Positions 41,028 through 49,591 are shown, numbered from the stretch's first letter. The stretch: DNA of 64,000 nucleotides from Citrobacter youngae (GCF_003818115.1 NZ_RPOI01000003.1:124001-188000); one strand, 5' to 3'. A program made the numbers and translations. The notes: generated by a model not told the origin, from the letters alone.

Positions 41028-41390
41028 TTAAGCGCCGTGTTTCTTTTGCCAGGCCTGCACCAGGCGTTCACCGAGCTCTTCTTTATCCATAAAACCGAAT
41101 CCCAGCACGTTGCAACCTTCGTTGATGGCCGTTACGCCTTCATCAACCGAGCGCATGCCATATTTCGCCTTGTAGCCGTATTTGGTCTGTGCGGTAATCG
41201 CCCCTGCCCCGCCACTGCCGCAAAACGAGATACCAAAGGTGGCGTTTTCCGCTTTCATTACGTCACCCAGCTTCATGTCAGCCGCCACGCCCGGTACCAC
41301 AACCGCACGGCCACCCGCTTTCTCAACGCCTGCCGCCACTTTCTGGCCTTTACCCAGACGATCGCCAATCACTACGGTAATCTGTTCCAT
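41028..41390 (-). CDS. SFCGS-type glycine-rich protein, RpiB-like by eye
   Basis: A 120-residue glycine-rich soluble protein of the EF_0830/SFCGS family. The ATG at 41390 (MEQITVVIGDRLGKGQ) follows AAAGGAG; the open frame extends further but into the preceding gene. The name-giving motif is GISFCGSGGAGAI with Cys57. By eye it matches the ribose-5-phosphate isomerase B/LacAB motif GILICGTGIGMSI, and the later EGCNVLGFGFMDKEELGERLVQAW fits RpiB's NDANVLALGERVIG...VDTWL region. It may therefore be a sugar-phosphate-binding or isomerase-like subunit rather than a PTS EIIB. The function is unknown. Confidence 0.82.
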   Translation of the reverse strand: MEQITVVIGDRLGKGQKVAAGVEKAGGRAVVVPGVAADMKLGDVMKAENATFGISFCGSGGAGAITAQTKYGYKAKYGMRSVDEGVTAINEGCNVLGFGFMDKEELGERLVQAWQKKHGA

Positions 41391-41400
41391 CTTTTGCTCC

Positions 41401-41709
41401 TTAAAGGTTGTCTTTCGCGACTTCGAAGTGCACCGACAGCAGCCAGGCTTCTTCCTCGGGAAGATTGCCAAACTCGGCGACCACGTCGCGGGCAAGCGCC
41501 ATTGACTCGGCAGAAATTTCATCAAATAAGCTGGCATCGACTTCTGGTAAGGGTTCACCCGTTATCGAGCGGTGCGCCATGGCGCGAACATGCGATGTCA
41601 GCATCTGTTCCTGTACGGCGTTGGGAATAATGTGGCGTTCACGCAGCAAGGCATATACCTGCGCCAGCATGCGGTCGGCCAGTTCCACCGATTCCCCCAT
41701 GTCATTCAT
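41401..41709 (-). CDS. Stand-alone PRD-domain protein (EF_0829 family)
   Basis: A 102-residue protein consisting essentially of one PTS regulation domain and nothing else. Likely phospho-histidines are in LTSHVRAMAHR and LLSVHFEVAKD. A start six codons upstream (41727) is possible, but the ATG at 41709 is correctly spaced from GGAG, which lies inside that longer reading frame. A free PRD without DNA- or RNA-binding part is unusual. It could receive phosphate from HPr or an EII protein and act on the transporter or on the large PRD regulator at the other end of the operon. It is the first gene of the nine-gene operon. Confidence 0.82.
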   Translation of the reverse strand: MNDMGESVELADRMLAQVYALLRERHIIPNAVQEQMLTSHVRAMAHRSITGEPLPEVDASLFDEISAESMALARDVVAEFGNLPEEEAWLLSVHFEVAKDNL

Positions 41710-41795
41710 TACAGCTCCGTTATTCACTCGTCTTACCCCACTAATGGCTCTGAGGGTAAATTAGCGGTGGGGGTTAAAAGTTTGTAGCGAGTTGT

Positions 41796-41815
41796 TTTCC
41801 ACTTCGAAGTGGAAA
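41796..41815. promoter_or_regulatory. 20-bp perfect palindrome in the promoter of the EF_0829-type operon
   Basis: TTTCCACTTCGAAGTGGAAA is a perfect 20-bp palindrome 87 bp upstream of the first gene. It has no T-tract, so it is more likely a protein operator than a terminator. The large PRD regulator is the obvious candidate ligand. Confidence 0.7.
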
Positions 41816-41879
41816 GGGGGTCAGCGATAGTGATCTGTGCCGCAAAAAGGGCGGGATTCGCAATTTATCACTGGAAGAA

Positions 41880-41895
41880 TGTGATTGAGATCGCA
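41880..41895. promoter_or_regulatory. CRP site upstream of the EF_0829-type operon
   Basis: TGTGA-TTGAGA-TCGCA, flanked by AA and AG, matches the CRP consensus with one mismatch in the outer half-sites. It lies about 72 bp further upstream than the 20-bp palindrome, suggesting cAMP-dependent activation plus local control. The surrounding region 41710-42003 holds no credible gene. Confidence 0.72.
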
Positions 41896-42004
41896 AGAGT
41901 GAGCCGCAAAATGGCAGGAAATGCGAACAATGAATGGGCGATAAAAATGAAAAAATGTGATGGGGATAGCGTTTACTTATGGGGCGTGCAGTAGCGGGGG
42001 ATTT

Positions 42005-42040
42005 TATCCGACCTACGGGTATGCAGGCCGGATAGCGCAG
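42005..42040. repeat. Degenerate REP element downstream of cybC
   Basis: TATCCGACCTACGGGTATGCAGGCCGGATAGCGCAG is a shortened REP-like palindrome in the 3' region of cybC. Confidence 0.6.
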
Positions 42041-42041
42041 A

Positions 42042-42428
42042 TTAGCGGAACTTCTTGTGGTTTTCGTTGCGCGTGGTTTTCAGCTCTTCCGCAACGGCTT
42101 TCGCCTCTTTGACTTTACCTTCGTTCGCCAGCTTAAGCGCACCATCAATCTGGCCGATCAGCGTGTCAAAACCGTGGCGGAAATCCTTCATCTCCGGGCT
42201 GTCCGGGGATTTGTTTTCCAGCTTCGGCGGCGTGGCCTTTTGAGCATCCAGCGCGGCTGCACGCATTTTGGTTAACGCATCTTTCAGTTCAGTCGCATTA
42301 TCCGTTTTTTCAACGATCTTCAGGTTGTCGTTGAGGATCCCCATGTCGTCTTCAAGATCGGCTGCAAACGCAGAAGAACCAAGAACCAGCGTTGAAGCCG
42401 CGACGATCGCTAACAGGTGTTTACGCAT
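42042..42428 (-). CDS. cybC: Cytochrome b562 (soluble, periplasmic)
   Basis: A 128-residue precursor with a 22-residue signal peptide ending SSAFA before ADLEDD. The mature four-helix bundle binds haem b. The axial methionine is at mature position 7 (DDMGIL) and the axial histidine is in NENHKKF near the C-terminus, the equivalents of Met7 and His102 in E. coli B. Many E. coli K-12 strains carry a truncated form, whereas this gene is complete. It is a periplasmic electron carrier of uncertain partner. It lies 46 bp after the pmbA stop on the same strand. Confidence 0.95.
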   Translation of the reverse strand: MRKHLLAIVAASTLVLGSSAFAADLEDDMGILNDNLKIVEKTDNATELKDALTKMRAAALDAQKATPPKLENKSPDSPEMKDFRHGFDTLIGQIDGALKLANEGKVKEAKAVAEELKTTRNENHKKFR

Positions 42429-42474
42429 TGCTCACTTCCTTTTTTATTATTAAAAATTAACGCCTTAACGAGTA

Positions 42475-43827
42475 TCACTGCCCGGCGATTTTCATCTCCG
42501 GTAACAATACCGAACCACATTGGATATTACTGCGCGTTTCAATATCGTTCCCCACGGTCACAATATTGCGCCACATCTCTTTTAAGTTCCCGGCGATGGT
42601 AATTTCACTCACCGGATACTGAATTTCGCCGTTTTCGACCCAGAAACCCGCCGCGCCGCGCGAGTAATCGCCGGTAATGCCGCTTACGCCCTGGCCCATC
42701 AGCTCGGTAACCACAAGGCCTGTGCCCATCTCATTGAGCAACTGCTCGAAGCTTAGACCCTGTCCCGGAATTCGCCAGTTGTGGATCCCGCCCGCATGCC
42801 CGGTGCTCTTCAGCCCCAGCTTACGCGCAGAGTAGTTGGTCAGCAGCCACTGAGTCAGCACGCCATCTTTAATGATGTCACGGCGTTCAGTCCGTACCCC
42901 TTCACTGTCGAATGGCGACGACGCCAGCCCTTTCAGCAGGTGCGGATGCTCTTCAATAGTCAGCCATTCCGGCAGAATTTGTTTGCCCAGCGAATCCAGC
43001 AGGAAGGTGGATTTACGGTATACCGAACCACCGGCGATCGCGCCGACCAGGTGTCCGAACAGTCCGGTCGCCACTTCGTTGGCGAAAATCACCGGTGCTT
43101 TCATGGTGGACAGCTTACGCGGCGACAAACGAGATAAGGTGCGGCGAGCACAGTCAGCCCCTACCCACTCCGGCGTTTGCAGATCGCCCATCGCCCGGCC
43201 AATGGTGTAGGCGTAATCGCGTTCCATATCGCCATTTTCTTCCGCGATCACACAGCTGGAAAGGGAATGACGCGTGGAGCAGTAGCCCTGCAGCATGCCG
43301 TGGCTGTTACCAAACACTTTGATGCCATAGTGGCTGTTAAAGCTGCCGCCTTCGGTATTGGTGATACGCTTATCAGCCTGCAGCGCCGCCTGTTCAGCAC
43401 GAGCAGCCAGTTCGATGGCTTCATCAGGGGAAACTTCCGCCGGGTGGAACAGGTCCAGATCGGGCGCCTCAAAGGCCAGCAGTTCTTTATCTGCCACGCC
43501 TGCGCACGGATCCGGCGAAGTGTAACGTGCAATGTCCAGCGCAGCCTGCACGGTGCGTGCAATTGCCTGCGGGCTTAAATCGGTGGACGATGCGCTGCCC
43601 TTACGGTTCTGGTGGTAAACCGTAATCCCCAGTGCACCATCGCTATTGAATTCGACGTTCTCCACTTCACCATAACGGGTGCTGACGCTAATACCCGTGG
43701 TCTTGCTTACAGCGACTTCCGCGCCATCCGACTTACCTGACGCTAATTCCAGTGCCGTCGAGACCGCTTCTTCCAGAATCTTACGCTGCGCTTCAACTTG
43801 TGAGATTACTTTCATCGCAAATGCCAT
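42475..43827 (-). CDS. pmbA: PmbA (TldE), metalloprotease subunit
   Basis: A 450-residue PmbA/TldE subunit of the TldD-TldE heterodimeric metalloprotease that trims microcin B17 leader peptide and degrades the CcdA antitoxin in E. coli. The protein matches the E. coli one almost residue for residue ([52 protein letters not shown]). The metal site belongs to TldD, and PmbA is the non-catalytic partner. An upstream open frame to 43896 exists, but the ATG at 43827 (MAFAMK) gives the family length. It is divergent from darP. Confidence 0.97.
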   Translation of the reverse strand: MAFAMKVISQVEAQRKILEEAVSTALELASGKSDGAEVAVSKTTGISVSTRYGEVENVEFNSDGALGITVYHQNRKGSASSTDLSPQAIARTVQAALDIARYTSPDPCAGVADKELLAFEAPDLDLFHPAEVSPDEAIELAARAEQAALQADKRITNTEGGSFNSHYGIKVFGNSHGMLQGYCSTRHSLSSCVIAEENGDMERDYAYTIGRAMGDLQTPEWVGADCARRTLSRLSPRKLSTMKAPVIFANEVATGLFGHLVGAIAGGSVYRKSTFLLDSLGKQILPEWLTIEEHPHLLKGLASSPFDSEGVRTERRDIIKDGVLTQWLLTNYSARKLGLKSTGHAGGIHNWRIPGQGLSFEQLLNEMGTGLVVTELMGQGVSGITGDYSRGAAGFWVENGEIQYPVSEITIAGNLKEMWRNIVTVGNDIETRSNIQCGSVLLPEMKIAGQ

Positions 43828-43922
43828 AATGTAGAGAGAGTTTCTCTGAAGTCTAACAGAGAACCGTTTTTCAGTGCGCATCTTAACTGGTAACATTAGC
43901 CTCTTTTTTTAAGGAGCCTGAC

Positions 43923-44474
43923 ATGACTAAGCAGCCCGAAGACTGGCTCGACGACGTTCCCGGTGATGACATCGAAGACGAAGACGATGAAATTATCTGG
44001 GTCAGTAAAAGTGAAATAAAACGTGACGCCGAGGAGTTAAAACACCTGGGTGTGGAACTGGTAAAACTGGGGAAAAACGCGCTGGATAAAATCCCGCTCG
44101 ATGCGGATTTACGTGCCGCGATTGAGCTGGCCCAGCGTATTAAGATGGAAGGTCGCCGCCGCCAGCTGCAGCTGATTGGCAAAATGTTGCGCCAGCGCGA
44201 TGTTGATCCTATCCGTCAGGCGCTGGACAAGCTGAAAAACCGTCACAACCAACAGGTCGTTGTCTTCCATAAGCTGGAGCAACTGCGTGACCGTATGGTT
44301 GACGGTAGCGATGAAGCCATCGAAGAAGTGATGAACCTGTGGCCTGACGCCGACCGTCAGCAACTGCGTTCGCTGGTGCGTAACGCCAGGAAAGAAAAAG
44401 CGGGCAACAAGCCGCCAAAATCTTCCCGCCAGATCTTCCAGTATCTGCGTGAACTGGCGGAAAACGAAGCGTAA
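43923..44474 (+). CDS. darP: DarP (YjgA), 50S ribosome assembly factor
   Basis: A 183-residue DUF615 protein that binds late 50S precursors and supports maturation of the peptidyl-transferase centre. It has a typical acidic start ([26 protein letters not shown]) followed by a long basic helical part ([53 protein letters not shown]). Full-length agreement with E. coli YjgA is clear. Its start follows AAGGAG, and a large inverted repeat follows the stop. Confidence 0.96.
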   Translation: MTKQPEDWLDDVPGDDIEDEDDEIIWVSKSEIKRDAEELKHLGVELVKLGKNALDKIPLDADLRAAIELAQRIKMEGRRRQLQLIGKMLRQRDVDPIRQALDKLKNRHNQQVVVFHKLEQLRDRMVDGSDEAIEEVMNLWPDADRQQLRSLVRNARKEKAGNKPPKSSRQIFQYLRELAENEA

Positions 44475-44490
44475 TTCGTCGGCTATGACT

Positions 44491-44520
44491 CTTATAAGGG
44501 TAATAAATTACCCTTATAAG
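44491..44520. terminator. 30-bp inverted repeat after darP
   Basis: CTTATAAGGGTAAT-AA-ATTACCCTTATAAG forms a perfect 14-bp stem with a 2-nt spacer. It is 17 bp after the darP stop and has no T-tract. It may be a weak terminator, a decay barrier, or a protein-binding palindrome in front of the small gene at 44673. Confidence 0.5.
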
Positions 44521-44672
44521 ACATTTATATTATAAATATAATATTTAATATTATTCCTTCCAGCTATTTTTATAGTACTCAAATATTGTTGCAGTCAGCA
44601 CCTGAAAGTGATTGAATCTGAATTCTGAACGGAAGCGCTTCGGATAATATTCATATTCACAAGGATTATAAA

Positions 44673-45116
44673 ATGGAGAAAGAATCAATTAATGCAAAAT
44701 GGCGAGAGCGTTTTGACTTTCTGAGCACGCATGGATTGCCAGGAACACCATCTTATACAAAAATTTATAGAACAATGAAGTTTGGACAGAGGATAAGTAT
44801 AGGAGCCAACTTATATGCTTTTTTCTTCGGCTTTGTCTACTTCTGCATCCTGGGCTTATGGAAAAAGGGACTGGTATTATTTTTGGGCGTAGCGGCCATA
44901 CAGGCCGTACTGATCGCAATAGAAACTGCGGCAGATATTGATATGAATGCCTTTTCCAAAGTCATAAATATTGGATACGCCATTGTATGCGCTCATTTAG
45001 TCAATACCGCCTACTACCTGCGCACAGTGAAAGGTGTTGACAGTTGGAACCCGTTCCAGGGGTTAACCCGAAAAAGCGCAGAAGCGTTGTCAAACCTGCC
45101 ATCACGTCAGTATTAA
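44673..45116 (+). CDS. DUF2628-type small membrane protein
   Basis: A 147-residue protein resembling E. coli YigF-like DUF2628 proteins: a polar N-terminus (KWRERFDFLSTHG), then an amphipathic stretch and three hydrophobic segments (about 47-62, 66-84 and 97-113, including LYAFFFGFVYFCILGLWKKGLVLFLG). The family has no known biochemical role. The gene is preceded by about 200 bp of very AT-rich sequence and AAGGAT as ribosome site. With the convergent unknown gene it forms a low-GC islet between darP and mpl that is not part of the E. coli K-12 layout. Confidence 0.78.
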   Translation: MEKESINAKWRERFDFLSTHGLPGTPSYTKIYRTMKFGQRISIGANLYAFFFGFVYFCILGLWKKGLVLFLGVAAIQAVLIAIETAADIDMNAFSKVINIGYAIVCAHLVNTAYYLRTVKGVDSWNPFQGLTRKSAEALSNLPSRQY

Positions 45117-45120
45117 TCTC

Positions 45121-45148
45121 ACAGGGAGCATATTTGGCTCCCTGCTAT
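45121..45148. terminator. Bidirectional hairpin between two convergent small genes
   Basis: Stem CAGGGAGC / GCTCCCTG (45122-45129 and 45137-45144) lies directly between the convergent stop codons. T content on either side is modest. Confidence 0.65.
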
Positions 45149-45150
45149 TA

Positions 45151-45474
45151 TTAAAAAGCAAATAATAATGTAGTAGATACGTATATTGCAGCTGATAAGC
45201 AGGTGATAATGAAAGCACAAAACGCCTTTAAACGATAATTCGACGATATCATTCCGGCAATACTCATCGAAAAACCAATAACAAAAAAGAGTATTCCAGC
45301 CATGACGAAAAATATCGCTATACAATCACCATCATCAATACCTGCGGTTATGAGATACAAGAAAAAGCAAATTGCAAGAATTAACCCAATGAAACTTACC
45401 CATAGAGAAACCGTTACCATTTCTCTGTTGCCATCACATGAAGAGGCTATGCTCGCTGTCATATTAAGGAACAC
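45151..45474 (-). CDS. Unknown three-span membrane protein, 107 aa
   Basis: Not recognised. Three strong hydrophobic segments (about residues 22-42, 51-74 and 83-105) fill nearly the whole protein, after a polar N-terminus with one cysteine (SSCDGNREM). The annotated start is a GTG at 45474 shortly after AAGGA; an ATG at 45462 is an alternative. Base composition is AT-rich like its convergent neighbour at 44673. Small hydrophobic proteins of this type can be immunity proteins, stress proteins or orphan membrane peptides, and nothing here decides which. Confidence 0.55.
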   Translation of the reverse strand: MFLNMTASIASSCDGNREMVTVSLWVSFIGLILAICFFLYLITAGIDDGDCIAIFFVMAGILFFVIGFSMSIAGMISSNYRLKAFCAFIITCLSAAIYVSTTLLFAF

Positions 45475-45619
45475 CGATCCTTGTGTTGAATATTAAAATA
45501 ACATTTTCAATATGCAGCAAAATTATATTTATTGCAATAACCTATCAGAACAGGAAAAAGAAATCTGACGACATTAACTTTCTTTTTATTTAGAGAAACA
45601 AAGTTTAGCGAAATGAGCT

Positions 45620-45702
45620 TGCCGGATGGCGGTGCAAACACCTTATCCGGCCTACAATCCGTGAATTCGTTGTAGGCCCGGTAAGCGTAGCGCCACCGGG
45701 CA
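45620..45702. repeat. BIME (two REP units) downstream of mpl
   Basis: REP units at 45620-45654 (TGCCGGATGGCGG...TCCGGCCTAC) and 45672-45702 (GTAGGCCCGGTAAGCG...CCGGGCA), in opposite orientation. Seven T residues follow the second unit on the plus strand. Confidence 0.88.
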
Positions 45703-45707
45703 TTTTT

Positions 45708-47093
45708 TTACTCTTGCTCTTGCGCTTCCGCCTGAGCTTTCTTCGCCAGACCATCCAGCAGTTTTTGATGAATACCACCAAATCCGCCGTTACTCATCAC
45801 CAGAATGTGATCGCCTGGCTGCGCGGTTTTCACCACCATATCTGCCAGGGCATCCACATCGCCACTCCAGTGCGCCGGCTGAACGCAGGCTTCAGCGACT
45901 TCTGCTACCTGCCACGGAATATGCGGGGGTTGCAGCAGGAACACTTCGTCCGCACGGCCTAACGACGGCGCCAGATCATCTTTGCACAGTCCCATTTTCA
46001 TGGTGTTAGAGCGAGGCTCCAGCACCGCAATAATGCGTGCCGTACCGCCAACTTTCCCGCGCAGCGCCGCAAGCGTTGCCAGAATCGCGGTTGGATGATG
46101 GGCAAAATCGTCATACACCGTCACGCCGTGCGCTTCACCACGCAGTTCAAGACGACGACGGGCGTTAATGAACGAGCCTAGCGCATTGGCTGCATCCGCA
46201 GGCACGACGCCCACGTGACGGGCTGCCGCAATCGCCATCAGGCCATTGTGCATGTTGTGTTCGCCGACCAGACCCCACTTAACTTCACCCACTTTTTCAC
46301 CGTCCAGCCACACTTCCCACTCGGAAGCATCGGTAGTGAGCTTTTTCGCCTGCCAGTGACCCTGCTCGCCCACCAGCTCCTGTTCGCTCCAGCAGCCCAT
46401 CGCCATCGTCTGTTTCAGATTGATGTCGTTTTCCGGGTAGATGATGCGTCCCTGGCCCGGCACGATACGCACCAGATGGTGGAACTGTTTCTGGATCGCT
46501 TTCAGATCGTCAAAGATATCTGCGTGATCGAACTCAAGGTTATTGAGGATCAGGGTACGCGGACAGTAATGCACGAATTTAGAACGCTTATCGAAGAACG
46601 CGCAGTCGTACTCATCCGCTTCAATCACGAAGAAGTCACTTTCGCCCAGACGCGCGGAAACCTCAAAGTTACCCGGCACGCCGCCGATCACGAAGCCCGG
46701 TTTATAGCCGCAGACTTCGAGGATCCAGGTCGCCATTCCGGCGGTGGTGGTTTTGCCGTGCGTACCCGCAACCGCCAGTACCCAGCGGTCGCACAATACA
46801 AAGTCATGCAGCCATTGCGGGCCAGACATGTATGGAATGTTCTTCTCCAGCACCGCTTCCACGCAGGGGTTACCACGGGTCATCGCATTACCGATGATCA
46901 CCAGGTCCGGCTGTGGATCGAGCTGGCTGGCATCGTAACCCTGAATCAGATCAATGCCTTGCTTCTCAAGTAAGGTGCTCATCGGCGGATACACATTGGC
47001 GTCCGAACCGGTTACTTCATGACCGAGCGAGCGTGCCAGCATCGCCAGACCGCCCATGAAAGTGCCACAAATTCCCAAAATATGAATGCGCAT
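45708..47093 (-). CDS. mpl: Mpl, UDP-MurNAc:tripeptide ligase (cell-wall recycling)
   Basis: A 461-residue Mur-ligase-family enzyme that joins the recycled L-Ala-gamma-D-Glu-meso-DAP tripeptide to UDP-N-acetylmuramate. The ATP loop AGTHGKTTTAGM (about 108-119), the EADEYDCAFFDKRSKF motif (about 172-187) and YDDFAHHPTAILATL (about 334-348) are intact. The N-terminus MRIHILGICGTFMGGLAMLA is the nucleotide-sugar domain. Its tail AKKAQAEAQEQE is a few residues longer than in E. coli. It is divergent from fbp. Confidence 0.97.
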   Translation of the reverse strand: MRIHILGICGTFMGGLAMLARSLGHEVTGSDANVYPPMSTLLEKQGIDLIQGYDASQLDPQPDLVIIGNAMTRGNPCVEAVLEKNIPYMSGPQWLHDFVLCDRWVLAVAGTHGKTTTAGMATWILEVCGYKPGFVIGGVPGNFEVSARLGESDFFVIEADEYDCAFFDKRSKFVHYCPRTLILNNLEFDHADIFDDLKAIQKQFHHLVRIVPGQGRIIYPENDINLKQTMAMGCWSEQELVGEQGHWQAKKLTTDASEWEVWLDGEKVGEVKWGLVGEHNMHNGLMAIAAARHVGVVPADAANALGSFINARRRLELRGEAHGVTVYDDFAHHPTAILATLAALRGKVGGTARIIAVLEPRSNTMKMGLCKDDLAPSLGRADEVFLLQPPHIPWQVAEVAEACVQPAHWSGDVDALADMVVKTAQPGDHILVMSNGGFGGIHQKLLDGLAKKAQAEAQEQE

Positions 47094-47268
47094 ACGTCAC
47101 TATCCTTTTTTAATCTGGGGGCCATTTTACGCACATGTCTGGCAACTGAGAAACGCATTTCAGGATATTCCGTAGTTTGCTGGCGCGATTCACCTGAGCG
47201 CGATAGCTGAAATATTTGTTAATATTGTTGCGGTCGCTTTACTCCACATAAATTGCAGGGAAAGTGTT

Positions 47269-48267
47269 ATGAAAACGTTAGGTGAATTTATTGTCGAAAA
47301 GCAGCACGAGTTTTCTCATGCTACCGGTGAACTCACTGCTTTGTTGTCGGCAATAAAGCTGGGCGCCAAGATCATCCACCGCGATATCAATAAGGCCGGT
47401 CTGGTCGATATCCTGGGTGCCAGCGGTGCAGAGAACGTGCAGGGAGAGGTGCAACAAAAACTCGATCTGTTCGCAAACGAAAAACTGAAAGCTGCACTGA
47501 AGGCACGCGACATCGTGGCGGGAATTGCCTCAGAAGAAGAAGATGAAATTGTCGTCTTTGAAGGCTGTGAACACGCAAAATACGTTGTGCTAATGGATCC
47601 GCTGGATGGCTCATCCAACATCGATGTTAACGTCTCTGTCGGTACGATTTTCTCTATTTATCGCCGCGTAACCCCCGTCGGCACGCCGGTCACGGAAGAG
47701 GATTTCCTGCAGCCGGGTAACAAGCAAGTTGCTGCGGGCTACGTGGTTTATGGTTCTTCCACCATGCTGGTGTACACCACCGGCTGTGGCGTGCACGCCT
47801 TCACCTACGATCCTTCTCTGGGCGTATTCTGCCTCAGCCAGGAACGTATGCGCTTCCCGGCGAAAGGTAGCACGTACTCCATTAACGAAGGCAACTACAT
47901 TAAATTCCCGAATGGCGTGAAGAAATACATTAAATTCTGTCAGGAAGAAGATAAGTCAACCCAGCGCCCGTACACTTCGCGCTACATTGGCTCTCTGGTT
48001 GCCGATTTCCATCGCAATCTGCTGAAAGGCGGGATCTATCTGTACCCAAGCACCGCCAGCCACCCGCAAGGGAAACTGCGTCTGCTGTACGAATGCAACC
48101 CAATGGCCCTGCTGGCTGAGCAAGCCGGCGGCAAGGCGAGCGACGGTAAAAATCGTATTCTGGATATCATCCCGGAAAGCCTGCACCAACGCCGCTCCTT
48201 CTTCGTGGGTAACGACCATATGGTTGACGATGTAGAGCGCTTTATCCGCGAGTTCCCGGACGCATAA
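47269..48267 (+). CDS. fbp: Fbp, class I fructose-1,6-bisphosphatase
   Basis: A 332-residue gluconeogenic enzyme hydrolysing fructose-1,6-bisphosphate, inhibited by AMP. The metal site [22 protein letters not shown] (about 107-128) and the sugar-phosphate segment [23 protein letters not shown] (about 233-255) are conserved. The start [22 protein letters not shown] is the family start behind GGGAAAG. The length equals E. coli Fbp. A complex REP cluster follows the stop codon. Confidence 0.98.
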   Translation: MKTLGEFIVEKQHEFSHATGELTALLSAIKLGAKIIHRDINKAGLVDILGASGAENVQGEVQQKLDLFANEKLKAALKARDIVAGIASEEEDEIVVFEGCEHAKYVVLMDPLDGSSNIDVNVSVGTIFSIYRRVTPVGTPVTEEDFLQPGNKQVAAGYVVYGSSTMLVYTTGCGVHAFTYDPSLGVFCLSQERMRFPAKGSTYSINEGNYIKFPNGVKKYIKFCQEEDKSTQRPYTSRYIGSLVADFHRNLLKGGIYLYPSTASHPQGKLRLLYECNPMALLAEQAGGKASDGKNRILDIIPESLHQRRSFFVGNDHMVDDVERFIREFPDA

Positions 48268-48274
48268 GCGCAAC

Positions 48275-48371
48275 ATCCGGCCTACAGCACGTTGCAGGCC
48301 GGATAAGCGAAGTACCATCCGGCACAATGCTGTGATATTGCCGGATGGCGGCTTCGCCTTATCAGGCCTAC
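48275..48371. repeat. BIME (three REP-like units) downstream of fbp
   Basis: Three REP-related palindromes in alternating orientation (CATCCGGCCTACAGC, GCAGGCCGGATAAGCG...CATCCGGCA and TGCCGGATGGCGGCTTCGCC...AGGCCTACG) fill the gap between fbp and the converging chemoreceptor pseudogene. Confidence 0.85.
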
Positions 48372-48377
48372 GTTCGG

Positions 48378-49488
48378 TTAGGCTGTCTGTAGCTTAAATA
48401 CGGCCATGGCTTCGATTAGCGCTGAAGACTGCTCTTCCAGCGAGCGGGTAGCCGCTGAAGACTGCTGTACCAGCGCCGCATTTTGCTGCGCCGTTTCATC
48501 CATCTGAATCACCGCAATATTCACCTGCTCAATGCCGCGACTCTGTTCCTGGGACGCACTGGCAATTTCACGCATCAGTTTGGTCATACGCATGACCTCG
48601 GTCGCAATCTCATCCATGGTTTCACCCGCCTGCTGCGCCAGTTCACTTCCCTCACCCACATGCGTATGGGAATCGCTGATCAATGTACGGATCTCTTTTG
48701 CCGCCTCGGCGCTGCGGCTGGCCAGATTACGTACTTCACCTGCAACAACCGCAAAACCACGGCCTTGCTCACCCGCGCGCCGCTTCAACGGAGGCGTTAA
48801 GCGCAAGGATATTGGTCTGGAAAGCAATACCGTCAATCACACTGAGGATATCGGCAATTCGGCTGGAGCTACCGGAAATATCGCGCATTTTTTCAATTAC
48901 ATAACACACCATCTCACTGCCCCTATCGGCGGTATCCGATACCGATTTTGCCAGCTGATGCGCCTGCTCCGCGTTCTGCGCATTCTGTTTCACGGTCGCG
49001 GTGAGTTCTTCCATACTGGCGGCGGTCTGTTCCAGCGACGTGGCGGTGGATTCTGTACGTTGTGCCAAATGCTGGTTACCTGCGCTCAATTCACGGCTGC
49101 CAACATCAATTTGCGAGCTGGCTTCACGCACACGCTGCACAGAATCACCCAACGCATGGCGCATTTCATCCATCGCAGCGTTAAGGCGGTTGAATTCAGC
49201 GCTGGCCGACAGCGTGGTAACAGGCGACAAATCCCCCGTCGCCAGGCGTTCCAGTTGCTCCACTATGCTATCCAGCGGCTTGAGAAACTTATTTCGCAGC
49301 ATAAACCAAATGACCGCCAGCAACACAATGGCAGCCAACATGGCAGCACTCATAATACCATGATAAACCAAAGAGTTAATAACGCGGGTAGCGGCATAAA
49401 GCCCCATGCCGCCGGTCAGCAACAGAAGAAACGTCAGCAGAGACAATAACACCAACAAACTTGATCGAATTGAAAGGGATTTTGGCAT
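48378..49488 (-). pseudogene. Methyl-accepting chemotaxis protein, frameshifted and missing its sensor domain
   Basis: The N-terminal part (49488 down to 48769) encodes a first membrane segment (LLVLLSLLTFLLLLTGGMGLYAA), then almost at once a second one (GIMSAAMLAAIVLLAVIWFML). The roughly 160-residue periplasmic ligand domain of ordinary receptors is therefore absent. A HAMP domain and the start of the signalling coiled coil follow. At the hairpin tip, ...[11 protein letters not shown] is followed by a stop, while the other frame continues [18 protein letters not shown] to the end at 48378. The expected GCGGCGCGCGCGGGT reads two bases short near 48773-48781. Two lesions indicate a decaying gene. 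The C-terminal NWETF-type tether is also absent. Confidence 0.88.
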
Positions 49489-49591
49489 CGTTATATTTCC
49501 GGTTGTAGGGTTAAAACAGACCTGTACAGAACCTATCGACTACAACCGGAAAAAGTTTAGGTATTTAAATGTTTTGTGCAAAATCATGATG

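Noticed and set aside
41809-41994. 61-codon frame in the promoter region of the sugar-acid operon
   Set aside because: No Shine-Dalgarno, it overlaps the CRP site, and its composition is not coding-like.
48378-49488. Two separate chemotaxis genes
   Set aside because: The two frames encode successive parts of a single methyl-accepting protein joined at a 2-base shift in its most conserved segment, so it is one broken gene.
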